Below are positions 17,809-26,493 of a stretch of 64,000 nt of DNA, piece by piece (position 1 is the stretch's first letter; each line of letters opens with the position of its first letter). The position numbers were made by a program, and so were the translations under genes. The DNA comes from Pseudomonas piscis (lineage in GTDB: Bacteria > Pseudomonadota > Gammaproteobacteria > Pseudomonadales > Pseudomonadaceae), in the NCBI RefSeq assembly GCF_009380155.1, contig NZ_WHUV01000003.1:372001-436000 (forward strand). Direction: 5' to 3'. The notes under the pieces were generated by a model, which saw only the letters and a program-made list of their open reading frames with translations, was not told the DNA's origin and searched no databases.

Positions 17809-18522
17809 ATGGCTGTTGAATGTGCTTCGGAAATGGATGCCGCACCCACAGATCGTTTTGAATACTTCTGGAACGAACAAGGTGAATGGGTCGAGGAGCC
17901 CAATCGACGCCGAGGTGGCGAGAGTGGTGTGCAACGGCTGATGAGCGGCAATGGACGCCAGCTTTATGCCAAGCGCCAAGTGGGACATATCTATCGCAGC
18001 TGGCTGCACCCTTTCGGTCGACCCACGGTGTTGCGTGAACATGATGCGCTGCGGGGCCTGCGCCTGCTGGAAGTGACGGTCCCGGAGCTGGTTTACTGCG
18101 GGGCTCGACGCGGTCCCGAGCAGCAATGGCAAGCACTGCTGGTCACCGCGGCGCTCGATGGTTTCATCGAGATCGACAACTGGTACGCCGCCGGCGAGCG
18201 TGAGCGCCATGGCGAGGCGTTCCACGACCAGGTGCTGCAATCCCTGGCGACGACACTGGCGCGGATGCACAAGGGACGCTGGCAGCATGGTTGCCTGTAT
18301 TCCAAGCATGTGTTCGTGCGGGTGGACGGTGAAGGCGAGCAGGCTCGGCCGAAGATCGCCTTGCTGGATTTCGAGAAATGCCGCCAGCGCCTGAGCAGCA
18401 AGCGGGCTGCGGCTCATGATCTAAAACAATTGCGCCGCCATTCGTCGTGGAGCGACACCGACTGGGAGAAGCTCTACTACTTTTACAGAACGGCGTTTGG
18501 CAGCTCTATCAAAGGTTTATAG
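17809..18522 (+). CDS. InaA/WaaP-type lipopolysaccharide kinase family protein
   Basis: A 237-residue protein of the Kdo/WaaP family, which includes LPS-core sugar kinases. It shows a kinase-like catalytic loop HGCLYSKHVF around residue 165 and the metal-binding segment LLDFEKCR, in place of the usual DFD/DFG. The N-lobe contains QLYAKRQVGHIYRSW with the likely ATP-binding Lys. It is tightly coupled to the methyltransferase gene upstream (4 bases). In P. putida a similar gene next to colRS is reported as ColR-regulated, supporting a role in envelope or LPS modification. Confidence 0.85.
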   Translation: MAVECASEMDAAPTDRFEYFWNEQGEWVEEPNRRRGGESGVQRLMSGNGRQLYAKRQVGHIYRSWLHPFGRPTVLREHDALRGLRLLEVTVPELVYCGARRGPEQQWQALLVTAALDGFIEIDNWYAAGERERHGEAFHDQVLQSLATTLARMHKGRWQHGCLYSKHVFVRVDGEGEQARPKIALLDFEKCRQRLSSKRAAAHDLKQLRRHSSWSDTDWEKLYYFYRTAFGSSIKGL

Positions 18523-18524
18523 CT

Positions 18525-18752
18525 ATGAAGCTAGAAATTGCACGAGGTGTATTCCTGGCAGGAGCCTTGGCAGTTGCTTCCCTGGCGGTGGTTGCCTGGG
18601 AGCAGCCACGCACCCAGGTGCTGAGCGCGGCCAAGGGCAATGCCCACTGTCCGTTGCCACGGGTGGCGAAGGTGTCCACGGCGGCCAAGCCCGACCATGA
18701 CCTGTTGCTGTTCATGTTCGGCATGAGCCAGGGCCTCAAGCCCCAGAGCTGA
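18525..18752 (+). CDS. Small membrane or secreted protein, 75 aa
   Basis: It starts at ATG 18525 (MKLEIARGVFLAGALAVAS), 2 bases after the InaA-like stop. The N-terminal hydrophobic stretch up to VVAWEQP is a single membrane helix or signal peptide. The remainder is short and basic with one Cys (NAHCPLPRV) and ends FGMSQGLKPQS. No family is recognised. Tight linkage to the two envelope-modification genes and a terminator 18 bases after the stop mark it as the last gene of that unit. Confidence 0.65.
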   Translation: MKLEIARGVFLAGALAVASLAVVAWEQPRTQVLSAAKGNAHCPLPRVAKVSTAAKPDHDLLLFMFGMSQGLKPQS

Positions 18753-18770
18753 AGAGTTTTCCTGCCAATC

Positions 18771-18797
18771 AAAAGGCCTCGCGATGCGAGGCCTTTT
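18771..18797. terminator. Bidirectional terminator
   Basis: A perfect 12-bp stem (aaaaggcctcgc / gcgaggcctttt) with a 3-base loop and flanking A and T tracts lies between two convergent transcription units. Confidence 0.9.
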
Positions 18798-18818
18798 GAT
18801 TTTTCCCGAATCCTGTCT

Positions 18819-19919
18819 TCACGCCAGGTGCAGGTGGTTGTCCCACAGCCCTGCAGGCAGTTCCAGGGGCTTGGCCACGATCTGCGCCTGACGGCAATCG
18901 TAGAAGCGGCAACGGCCTTGTCCCGAGGTCACCACGAAGCCATCGGCCACGGCGCCGACCCCCGCGCAGTCCGGCAGCGGGGCATCCACTCGTAGCGCAC
19001 CGCTGTCCAGGTCCCAGATGAAGAAGCGGTTGCCCCGTGGAGCGGTCAGGGCGACCAGCCGCAGCTCGCTGTGCACGGCGACGCTGGCGGTGTAGTGCCC
19101 CATGGCTTGCAATTGCTGTTCGGCCACCGGGAATGCACTGAAGGGTTGGCCGGGCCGCTTGATCGCCAGCAGTTCGGACGACTCATGAGCGGCGCCCATG
19201 AATTGCTGGCCGGTGACGATGGTGCCGTCGCTGGCGATGCCCATGTGGCGCACGCTGTTCATCTGCTGGGCCAGGGTTTCCTTGCTCAGCAGGGTGCCGT
19301 CGCGCTGCATCAGCACCAGGCTTGGTTCCATGGCATCGAGGTTCATTTCCACCCGGCTTTCGGCTTCGGTGCGAATGCCGCCGTTGGCCACCACCAGGGT
19401 TTCCCCATCGGGCATCCATGACACCTGGTGCGGGCCGATGCCGTGGGTCGACAGTTCGCCGCTGTGCACCAGGCGTTCGCCCTCGAAGCGGTAGACCCCC
19501 AACAGGCCGCGCCCAGGGTCCCGGGTATCGTTCTCGGTGGCGTACAGCCACTCGCCATCCTTGTGGATCACCGCGTGCCCATAGAAATGCCGGTCGGGTT
19601 GCGAGGTCAGGGTCTGCAGCAGCTTGCCGTCGCGCAGGTCGACCAGGTAGCTCTCGGTACCCGGGCGCCGGGCCACGAACAGGGCGATGGGCAAGCGCGG
19701 GTGGTTGATGATGTCGTGGCAACGCTGGCCGACCTGGGTGGCAAACACCTGTTTACCGTCCAGTTGATAACCGACGGCGTAATGCTTGCCGTCGCCGTCA
19801 TCCCTGGCCGAAAGCAGCAAGGGCTGCTTGCCCTTTTGCTTGAACAGCGTCCAGCCGCCCAAGGTCACCGCACTGAGCAGCAAGCTGCCCAGTGCCAAAG
19901 CCTGACGTCGCAGCATCAT
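18819..19919 (-). CDS. DUF1513 beta-propeller-like periplasmic protein
   Basis: A 366-residue DUF1513 protein, typical last gene of imelysin iron clusters. The N-terminus MMLRRQALALGSLLLSAVTLGG has a twin-arginine-like export signal. The rest has repeated WD40-like blades (for example HDIINHPRLPIALFVARRPG, GIGPHQVSWMPDGETLVVANGG, HMGIASDGTIVTGQQ). The biochemical function is unknown. It starts at the stop codon of the upstream imelysin-like gene (1-base overlap), so translation is coupled. Context suggests a role in periplasmic iron handling. Confidence 0.85.
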   Translation of the reverse strand: MMLRRQALALGSLLLSAVTLGGWTLFKQKGKQPLLLSARDDGDGKHYAVGYQLDGKQVFATQVGQRCHDIINHPRLPIALFVARRPGTESYLVDLRDGKLLQTLTSQPDRHFYGHAVIHKDGEWLYATENDTRDPGRGLLGVYRFEGERLVHSGELSTHGIGPHQVSWMPDGETLVVANGGIRTEAESRVEMNLDAMEPSLVLMQRDGTLLSKETLAQQMNSVRHMGIASDGTIVTGQQFMGAAHESSELLAIKRPGQPFSAFPVAEQQLQAMGHYTASVAVHSELRLVALTAPRGNRFFIWDLDSGALRVDAPLPDCAGVGAVADGFVVTSGQGRCRFYDCRQAQIVAKPLELPAGLWDNHLHLA

Positions 19920-20983
19920 CAGTCACCGTCGTTGGCGTTGAAGCCCAGTTGGATGCCCAGCGCCTTGGCCAGTTCGCCTTCGTGCAGGCGATGGACCACG
20001 TTGAGGCTGTCATACAGGTCGTTGAGCTGCTGGCGCCCGGCGTCGTCGCCGAGCATTTCGGTCAGCGAGCGCTGGGTGCTGGCGAAGAGTTTCAAGGACG
20101 CGGCATAGGCTGCGTCGATCTTGTCGGCCAGTGGTTTCTGCTCGGCCGGCAGCAGGCCGCGCAGGCCTTTGTTGTCGACCCCGGCCCAGACGGTCTGGGC
20201 CGCGCTGAGGCTGGCCTCCAGGCCTTGCAGCGACGACTGGCTGCGCCAGGCATCGGCCTGGAACGGCTGTGGGATGCCCTTGGTCTGGCGGCCCATCGGG
20301 GTGCCGAGCTTCTTCTTCAGGGTATCCAGGGCCGTGACTTGCACACGCAGCAGGTCGGCAATGGCTTCGTGGGAATCGGCATAGCGCTGGTTGGGGAACT
20401 TGCTCATCTGCGCCAGCATGCCGTCGTTGTTGTTCCAGCTCGACAGGATCTCCTCGGCCAGTTGCTTCTGGCGTTCGCCGATGGCGGTCAGCAGCGGGCA
20501 ATAGCGGGCTTTCTGGGTGCTATCGGCCATGTCGATCTTGCTGTCGAAGAGGATGTACTCATAGGCCGACAGGCCTTGCACCACGACGCTGGACTTGCTC
20601 AGGGCGGCGGCATCGATCTGTGGGTTGGCGTTGACCAGTTGCTCGACCTGGCGACCGACCAGGTTCTTCTTGTCCGGCCAGAACTGGACCTGCCAGGAGC
20701 GGTTGCCCTCGGCCAGCGGGCCGATCAGCAGCGGTTGCAGTTCGGCCCAGGCTTTTTGGGCATGGAGGAAGTCGGCGCGGGCGGTCTCCAGGCTTTCCTT
20801 GCCTTCGCAGAAGGCCAGGGCGCTGACGGCCAGCTGGCGGTCGGCGTCGACCCAGCGGCTGTAGGTCGGCAGGATCACCTGCTTGGCGATGGCCGCGGAA
20901 GTCACGGCTTGTGGGTCCTGGGGCGAACAGGCGCCCAGGGCGAGCGCGGCAAGGCTGGTGAAGAGCAGTTTGGGGCGGAACAT
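19919..20983 (-). CDS. Imelysin-family lipoprotein lacking the GxHxxE motif
   Basis: A 354-residue imelysin-like (peptidase M75 fold) lipoprotein. The signal MFRPKLLFTSLAALALGAC gives Cys19 as lipid attachment site. The place where imelysins have G-x-H-x-x-E reads GLSAYEYILFD, so the His is replaced by Ser while the Glu stays. Metal binding is thus doubtful or altered compared with the paralogue at 22639-23976. It sits second from the end of the iron cluster, 43 bases after the di-heme protein. Confidence 0.87.
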   Translation of the reverse strand: MFRPKLLFTSLAALALGACSPQDPQAVTSAAIAKQVILPTYSRWVDADRQLAVSALAFCEGKESLETARADFLHAQKAWAELQPLLIGPLAEGNRSWQVQFWPDKKNLVGRQVEQLVNANPQIDAAALSKSSVVVQGLSAYEYILFDSKIDMADSTQKARYCPLLTAIGERQKQLAEEILSSWNNNDGMLAQMSKFPNQRYADSHEAIADLLRVQVTALDTLKKKLGTPMGRQTKGIPQPFQADAWRSQSSLQGLEASLSAAQTVWAGVDNKGLRGLLPAEQKPLADKIDAAYAASLKLFASTQRSLTEMLGDDAGRQQLNDLYDSLNVVHRLHEGELAKALGIQLGFNANDGD

Positions 20984-21026
20984 GTTCGGGCTCCCTTTAT
21001 TGTGGAGAAAGCATATGAGTCGAGCG

Positions 21027-22448
21027 TTACAAGGAATTCAGGAATGCCAGCAACGCCGCGCGCTGCTGGGCATTGAAAGCAAGGACTTGCTGTTTCGCAC
21101 CTTCGGCTTCGCCGCCATGCCAGAGCACCGCTTCCATCAGGTTGCGGGCGCGGCCATCGTGCAGGAACCGGGTATGGCCGCTGACGGTTTCGGTCAGGCC
21201 GATGCCCCAGAGCGGAGCGGTGCGCCAGTCGCGACCGCTGGCCTTGAACTCGGTGCGCTGGTCGGCCAGGCCTTCGCCCATGTCGTGCAGCAGCAGGTCG
21301 CTGTAGGGGCGGATCAACTGGTTGGCCAATTCAGGTTCCGCGGCGTTGGCCGCCGTGGTGAAGCTTGGGGTATGGCAAGACTGGCAGCCGGCCTGGAAGA
21401 ACAGGTTCTTGCCGGCCAGGACCTGGGGCGAGTCCACATCGCGGCGGGCGGGCACCGCCAGGTTGCGGGTGTAGAACAGCACCAGGCGCAGGATGTTGTC
21501 GCTGACCTCCGGTTCACCGTCTGGGCCATTGCCGTTGGGGGCTTGCTTGCAGGCGGTTTGCGCGTCGGTGCAGTCATCGAAGGGTCTCAGGCTGGTGGTC
21601 AGGCCCATATCACCAGAGAACGCGTGAACATTTTGTTGATTGAGGCTCGGTTGCCCGGCTTTCCAGCCAAAACGCCCGAGTACGGTCTTTTGCCGGGCAT
21701 CGTCCCAGACCCAGTTGGGCCGGCCGGCGATGGGGTTTTCCCGGGTCGGCCTGGTATTGGCCAGGATGGCTTCCTCGGGAATGGCCTCGAGCAGCCCCAG
21801 GCCGATCATGGGTGGCGCCACTCGGGCCGAGAAACGGGTCTCCGGATGCATCGGGCCGTAGCCCAGGTCGGTCACCCGCAGCCTGGGCTTGCGCAGCTCA
21901 ACCTGGGTGCCGTCCTTGAAGTGCACCTGGAGCGGTTCGTAGTCCACCCGCACTCGGCCCTCGGGGACCACCCCGGGGATCGCCATGTCTTGCAGCTGGC
22001 TGCCATAGACCGGCTCCGGCACTACCCCCGTGCGCTCGATGAGCCGGGCCAGGGTCGGATCGTCGGGGATCGACAGGCGCACCAGCATGGATACCGCGTT
22101 AAGCGCGTCCGGGGCCGGTGGATGGCCACGGCCATCCTTGATATGGCAGTTCTGGCAAGCGTTGGTGTTGAACAATGGGCCCAGGCCATCGCGGGCGGTG
22201 GTGGTGGAAGGGGCTATGACCCAGGGGTTGCGGAAAAAACTGTTGCCGACGCTGAAATCCAGGCGGCGGGTAGGCGGCAGGTTGGCCGAGGGCAGGGAAA
22301 AGGCATTGCGATCGCTCTTGTTGACTGTCGTCGCGCCCCCGGCGCGGGCTTCGCCAGGCTCGGCCTGGGTGAAGCGCGGCGCCTCATCGCAGGCGCCCAG
22401 GCTCAAGGCCAGGAACAGCGCGGACCAGCGAAGCAGCGACGAAGGCAT
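21027..22448 (-). CDS. Di-heme thiol-oxidoreductase-like lipoprotein (DUF1111/DHOR)
   Basis: A 473-residue c-type cytochrome of the di-heme oxidoredictase-like family found beside imelysins. The start MPSSLLRWSA at 22448 has GCAGGA upstream. The lipobox LGAC places the lipid on Cys20. Two heme c motifs are seen: Cys98-Q-N-C-H near the N-terminus and CQSCH near residue 353. A conserved C-terminal segment TAPLWGIGLTE and FLHDGRA fit the family. It probably performs periplasmic electron transfer linked to iron; the substrate is not known. Confidence 0.9.
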   Translation of the reverse strand: MPSSLLRWSALFLALSLGACDEAPRFTQAEPGEARAGGATTVNKSDRNAFSLPSANLPPTRRLDFSVGNSFFRNPWVIAPSTTTARDGLGPLFNTNACQNCHIKDGRGHPPAPDALNAVSMLVRLSIPDDPTLARLIERTGVVPEPVYGSQLQDMAIPGVVPEGRVRVDYEPLQVHFKDGTQVELRKPRLRVTDLGYGPMHPETRFSARVAPPMIGLGLLEAIPEEAILANTRPTRENPIAGRPNWVWDDARQKTVLGRFGWKAGQPSLNQQNVHAFSGDMGLTTSLRPFDDCTDAQTACKQAPNGNGPDGEPEVSDNILRLVLFYTRNLAVPARRDVDSPQVLAGKNLFFQAGCQSCHTPSFTTAANAAEPELANQLIRPYSDLLLHDMGEGLADQRTEFKASGRDWRTAPLWGIGLTETVSGHTRFLHDGRARNLMEAVLWHGGEAEGAKQQVLAFNAQQRAALLAFLNSL

Positions 22449-22593
22449 CGGATATCCTGCAGGACGAGCAAAACAAGGGCGCAAAGTCTAACAGGGCAGC
22501 CTGGTTTGAATAAGAGGAATTATCGTTTGGTTTGATCCAGGACAAGGGCGCCGGAACTGATTTGCAGCCGACGCCGGGCCTGGTCGCAGGCAT

Positions 22594-22619
22594 GAAAAAG
22601 GCGGCCCGAGGGCCGCCTT
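22594..22619 (-). terminator. Terminator after first imelysin gene
   Basis: A 9-bp GC-rich stem (aaggcggcc / ggccgcctt) gives a U-run on the minus strand. It lies between the first imelysin gene and the di-heme gene, so the cluster may be attenuated here or have a second promoter. Confidence 0.75.
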
Positions 22620-22638
22620 CTGCTGGACGCTGTGCTGA

Positions 22639-23976
22639 TCAGAATTCGTGATCGGCGTTGTCCGGGTTCAGGTCCTTGATGCCCAGCTTGCCGGCGGCCT
22701 GCTCGATCGAACCGGTCTGCTTGACCAGCGCGGCGATGGCGTCGCGCACGATCTGGTTGCCCGATTCGTTGCCAGCGGCGATCAGCTGGTCGTAGTGCTC
22801 GCCCTTGTTGGCGTGGTCCACCATGACCTGGATCTTGGCTTCGGTGGCCGCCAGGTCGGCCTTGAGCGCAGCGTCGGCGGCCGGGTCGGCCTTGGCCACC
22901 AGGGACGACAGGCTGGCGCCGGTCATCTTGGTGCCGTCTACACGGGTGTACTCGCCCAGGTAGACGTTACGGATGCCCTTGGCGTCGTAGAAGTGCGAGT
23001 TATGGGTGTTGTCGCTGAAGCAGTCCTGTTCGTCCTCGGGGGAGTTGGCTTCCAGGGATACCTTCATCCGCTCGCCCGCCAGTTCGCCCAGGGACAGGCT
23101 ACCCATGCCGAAGAGCATCTTGCGCAGGCCGGTCTCGGCTGGTTCCGCTTCCAGGGTGGCGCGGTAGTTGTCGGTCACGTCCGGCTTCCAGTTGCCGACC
23201 ATTTCTTCCAAGTCGTTGACCAGCAGCTGGGTCACGGCCTTGAGGTAGGCGCGGCGGCGCTCGTTGTGGCCGCCGGTGGCGCCGGCACCTTGCAGGTAGT
23301 CCGAGGCCGGGCGAGCGCCGGCGCCAGGGCCGGTACCGTTGAGGTCCTGGCCCCAGAGCAGGAATTCGATGGCGTGGTAGCCAGTGGCGACGTTGGCCTC
23401 GGCACCGCCGAGCTCATTGAGGCTGGCGAGTTTTTCCGGGGTGATGTCCTTCACGTCGATCTTGTCTTCGCCGATGCGGATCTCGGTGTTGGCGATGATG
23501 TTGGCGTTGGCCCCAGGGTTGCCCAGTGCGTGCTCGTAGCTCTTGTCGACGTAGTCGATCAGGCCTTCGTCCAGTGGCCAGGCGTTAACCTGGCCTTCCC
23601 AGTCGTCGATGATGGTATTGCCGAAGCGGAACACTTCGCTTTGCAGGTACGGGACGCGCGCCGCCACCCAAGCGGCCTTGGCGGCTGCCAGGGTCTGGTC
23701 GTCAGGCTTGGCCAGGAAGGCATCGATAGCGCTCTGCAGGGTTTTCGCAGTGGATTCGGAGTCGCTGTAGACGGCGAAGACCATGTCGGCGTAGTGCGCG
23801 ACGACGGCCTTGGCGGCGGCTTCGTCGATCTTGGCGGCGTCGCCGGCCGCAGTCGCGGTGCTGGTAGCCGGGGTCGGTGCTTGAGCGGCAGCCTTGTCGT
23901 CTTTGCCTTCGCCGCAACCGGCGAGGGAAATAGCGATGGCCAACAGACTGGCGGTAGCCAGAGGCATACGAATCAT
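22639..23976 (-). CDS. icmP: Imelysin-family iron-regulated lipoprotein (IcmP-like)
   Basis: A 445-residue imelysin (M75 fold) lipoprotein with lipobox around SLAGC. The metal motif is intact in ATGYHAIEFLLWGQD (G-Y-H-A-I-E). The order with bifA and sodB matches P. aeruginosa PA4370, called insulin-cleaving metalloproteinase IcmP. The start MIRMPLATA at 23976 has an AGCAGGA site 8 bases upstream. A palindromic Fur-box-like element lies 62 bases upstream, so iron repression is likely. Peptidase activity is debated for the family; iron binding or uptake is the more probable role. Confidence 0.88.
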   Translation of the reverse strand: MIRMPLATASLLAIAISLAGCGEGKDDKAAAQAPTPATSTATAAGDAAKIDEAAAKAVVAHYADMVFAVYSDSESTAKTLQSAIDAFLAKPDDQTLAAAKAAWVAARVPYLQSEVFRFGNTIIDDWEGQVNAWPLDEGLIDYVDKSYEHALGNPGANANIIANTEIRIGEDKIDVKDITPEKLASLNELGGAEANVATGYHAIEFLLWGQDLNGTGPGAGARPASDYLQGAGATGGHNERRRAYLKAVTQLLVNDLEEMVGNWKPDVTDNYRATLEAEPAETGLRKMLFGMGSLSLGELAGERMKVSLEANSPEDEQDCFSDNTHNSHFYDAKGIRNVYLGEYTRVDGTKMTGASLSSLVAKADPAADAALKADLAATEAKIQVMVDHANKGEHYDQLIAAGNESGNQIVRDAIAALVKQTGSIEQAAGKLGIKDLNPDNADHEF

Positions 23977-24037
23977 GGCGAACATCCTGCTTCGAGAGGA
24001 GAGTGGACGGCGCGGGGCGCGCGAAAAACTGCGACAT

Positions 24038-24056
24038 AATGCGAAAGATTTGCATT
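24038..24056 (-). promoter_or_regulatory. Candidate Fur box
   Basis: The 19-mer AATGCGAAAGATTTGCATT lies within a longer perfect inverted repeat, acataatgc (24034-24042) and gcattatgt (24052-24060). It matches the Pseudomonas Fur-box pattern AATGAGAATnATTCTCATT at most positions and sits about 60 bases before the imelysin start, a position suited to repression by Fe-Fur. Confidence 0.65.
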
Positions 24057-24137
24057 ATGTGTAAAGGGTTGCCGCTGTAATTATTTCTTCTCCGAAGAGC
24101 CTTCGTGCAGGGCGCAAAGCCCCGCGCTGCGCTGGCT

Positions 24138-26189
24138 TCAGAGGATCGCTGCGTTGCTGCGCTGGGCCTGTTTCAGGTAGGCGCCCAGCTCCCGCGCGGA
24201 CAGTGGCTTGCTGTAGTGATAGCCCTGACCTTCGTGACAGCCCTCGGCAATGATGTAGGCCTCCTGCTCGGCGGTTTCGACGCCTTCGGCGATTACCTGC
24301 ATGCCCAGGCTCTTACCCAGCTGGATGATGGCGCGCACGATGGTGGCGTCGTCATCGTCCTCCAGCAGGTCCTGGACGAAGCTCTTGTCGATCTTGATCT
24401 TGTCCAGGGGCAGGCTCTTGAGATAGCTGAGTGACGAGTAGCCGGTGCCGAAGTCGTCGATGGCGATCAAGGCCCCGGAGCGCCGCAGGCTCAGCAGGTG
24501 CTGGGCGGCGGTGCTGATGTCTTCCATCAGGCCGGTCTCGGTGACTTCCAGCTCCAGGCTGCGCGGTGGCAGGCGATAGATCTGCAGCAGGTTGTTGACC
24601 ACCCGTGGCAGTTCGGCGTGGTGCAGTTGCACGGTGGACAGGTTGACCGCCATGCGCAACTCGCTGAAGCCCATGTCATGCCATTCCCGCAACTGGCGGC
24701 AGGCCTGGTCCAGCACCCACTCGCCAATGGCGATGATGGTGCCGTTCTGCTCCGCGAGCGGGATGAACAGGTCCGGCGGCACCAGGCCGTGCTCCGGGTG
24801 CTGCCAGCGCAACAACGCCTCGACGCCTACCACCCGGTGGTCGCGATAGCTGATCTGCGGCTGGTAGACCAGGAAGAACTGCTCGCGGGCCAGGGCCTCG
24901 CGCAGGTCCTTTTCCAGTTCCCGGCGGCGCCGCATCTCGCTGTCCACGCTGGCGATGTAGAACTGATAGCGATTGCGCGAGCGGCTCTTGGCCAGGGTCA
25001 TGGTCTGCTCGGCTTTTTGCAGGAGCTTCTCGGTGCTGTCGCCATCTTCCGGGAACAGGGTGATACCGATGGTCGCGCGCAGGCGGATTTCCTGCTGGTC
25101 GAGGGCGAAGGTGGCTTCCAGGTCATCGAGGATGCTCTGGGCCAGTTCCGCGGCTTCGTAGGGTTGTTCGATATCGGCCTGCACCAGGGCGAACTGGTCG
25201 CCGCCCAGGCGCGCCAGGGCACCGAGGCGGCCGCTGTGGCCGCGCAGGCGATCGGCCAGGGCCAGCAGCAGTTGGTCACCGGTCTGGTAGCTGAACTGCT
25301 CGTTGACGCCCTTGAAGTCGTCCAGCCCCACACACAGCACGGCGACCCGGCGTTGCAGGCGCCCGGCGTCCACCAGGATCTTGTCCAGTTGCTGTTGCAG
25401 TTGCTGGCGGTTGGGCAGGCCGGTGAGGAAGTCGTACTGGGCCATGCGCAGAAGGCTGTTCTCCGCTTCATGGCGCAGGTGGGTATTGCGCTCGATGGAC
25501 GCCAGCAGCTGGTTGGCGGTGTTGATCCAGATTCCCAGCTCGTTGCGTTCGTGACCCTTGAGCAAGGGGAGCTGGTGTTCGCTGGGACGGTCGGGATTGA
25601 TGTTGGTCAGGTGCTCGATGATCCGCGACAGCGGCTTGGTCAGCAGCCAGTGGTAGACCAGGTACAGCACCAGGCCCATGGCCAGGGCGCGCAGCACTCC
25701 GGAGATGAAGATGATCACCGAGCTGACGATGAAGCCCTGGCCGTAGGTGGCGGTGTCCAGGGTGATGCTCAGGTCGCCGTAATACTCGCTGTATGGACCG
25801 CGGCCCACCAATTGGGTGGTGAAGGTGCGTTCCTGGCCGAGGATCAGGTCGGTCAGCCAGCGACTGGAGGATTTCTGCAGGTCGCGGGATTTTTCCGCGA
25901 GCATGGTTTCGTTGGGATGGCCGATGGAGGCCATGCGCACCGCATCGTCCTGGAACAGGCCCTCGATGACTTGCATGCCCATCTCCCGGTCCAGGCTGTA
26001 GACCGCCTGGGTCGATGGGTCGCGAAACATGTCGAGGATGCGCTGGGCGTCATTAGCTACCGCCTGCCGAGTCTTGTAGGCATCGAAGACGATCTGGGCG
26101 CAGCTCAGGACCACACCCACTATGAGTGCCGACAGCAGCACAACCCGGAGCAATTTCACCGACAAGCTGTTTTTGAGTTCCAGCTTCAA
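24138..26189 (-). CDS. bifA: BifA, c-di-GMP phosphodiesterase with degenerate GGDEF
   Basis: Inner-membrane c-di-GMP phosphodiesterase, 683 residues. It has an N-terminal helix (10-32), a periplasmic sensor (about 35-150), a second membrane region and a HAMP-like linker. A GGDEF domain has its active site changed to GGDQF (near residue 330). The EAL domain has EALLRW (near 458), NLSTVQL, ETGLMED, IDDFGTGYSS and EGVET intact. GGDQF plus intact EAL and the position next to sodB match P. aeruginosa BifA, which degrades c-di-GMP and promotes swarming over biofilm. No cyclase activity is expected. Confidence 0.93.
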   Translation of the reverse strand: MKLELKNSLSVKLLRVVLLSALIVGVVLSCAQIVFDAYKTRQAVANDAQRILDMFRDPSTQAVYSLDREMGMQVIEGLFQDDAVRMASIGHPNETMLAEKSRDLQKSSSRWLTDLILGQERTFTTQLVGRGPYSEYYGDLSITLDTATYGQGFIVSSVIIFISGVLRALAMGLVLYLVYHWLLTKPLSRIIEHLTNINPDRPSEHQLPLLKGHERNELGIWINTANQLLASIERNTHLRHEAENSLLRMAQYDFLTGLPNRQQLQQQLDKILVDAGRLQRRVAVLCVGLDDFKGVNEQFSYQTGDQLLLALADRLRGHSGRLGALARLGGDQFALVQADIEQPYEAAELAQSILDDLEATFALDQQEIRLRATIGITLFPEDGDSTEKLLQKAEQTMTLAKSRSRNRYQFYIASVDSEMRRRRELEKDLREALAREQFFLVYQPQISYRDHRVVGVEALLRWQHPEHGLVPPDLFIPLAEQNGTIIAIGEWVLDQACRQLREWHDMGFSELRMAVNLSTVQLHHAELPRVVNNLLQIYRLPPRSLELEVTETGLMEDISTAAQHLLSLRRSGALIAIDDFGTGYSSLSYLKSLPLDKIKIDKSFVQDLLEDDDDATIVRAIIQLGKSLGMQVIAEGVETAEQEAYIIAEGCHEGQGYHYSKPLSARELGAYLKQAQRSNAAIL

Positions 26190-26450
26190 AGGGGCTATTC
26201 CTTGTTCCGTGCGCGTAGCGTCAAGTTGCCATGAGTATTGGCAATCCCGTGATGGCCGTCAAAGTGACATCAAGGCCGAGGACAGGACGTCTGCGGGCGA
26301 AGCCCGGGTGATCAGAATCAGGATTGCTCTAGCTGTGGACAGTGTGTCGGTAGCGACGTCATGCAACTTGAGGGGAAAGCGTTGTTTTTTACCTGCATGG
26401 AATCTTAGCGCCTGGAGCCGGCGGGACAAGATCCTGATTTTGCAATGGGC
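26190..26450. other. Gene-free bifA upstream region
   Basis: With the adjacent sodB terminator, this spans about 300 bases between sodB and bifA, both on the minus strand. It must hold the bifA promoter. I see no open frame, RNA gene or clear operator in it. Confidence 0.4.
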
Positions 26451-26479
26451 AAAAAAAACCCGGCCAGGCCGGGTTTTTT
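26451..26479. terminator. Terminator after sodB
   Basis: An A-run, the inverted repeat cccgg..ccggg and a T-run (aaaaaacccggccaggccgg then gtttttt) form a short stem with U-tracts on either strand, 15 bases after the sodB stop. Confidence 0.85.
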
Positions 26480-26493
26480 CACTGCGAACAGGT

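Noticed and set aside
22449..22560. ANR/Dnr box TTGATCCAGGACAA upstream of the di-heme gene
   Set aside because: Only one half-site matches well; the other keeps three of five bases, so not supported.
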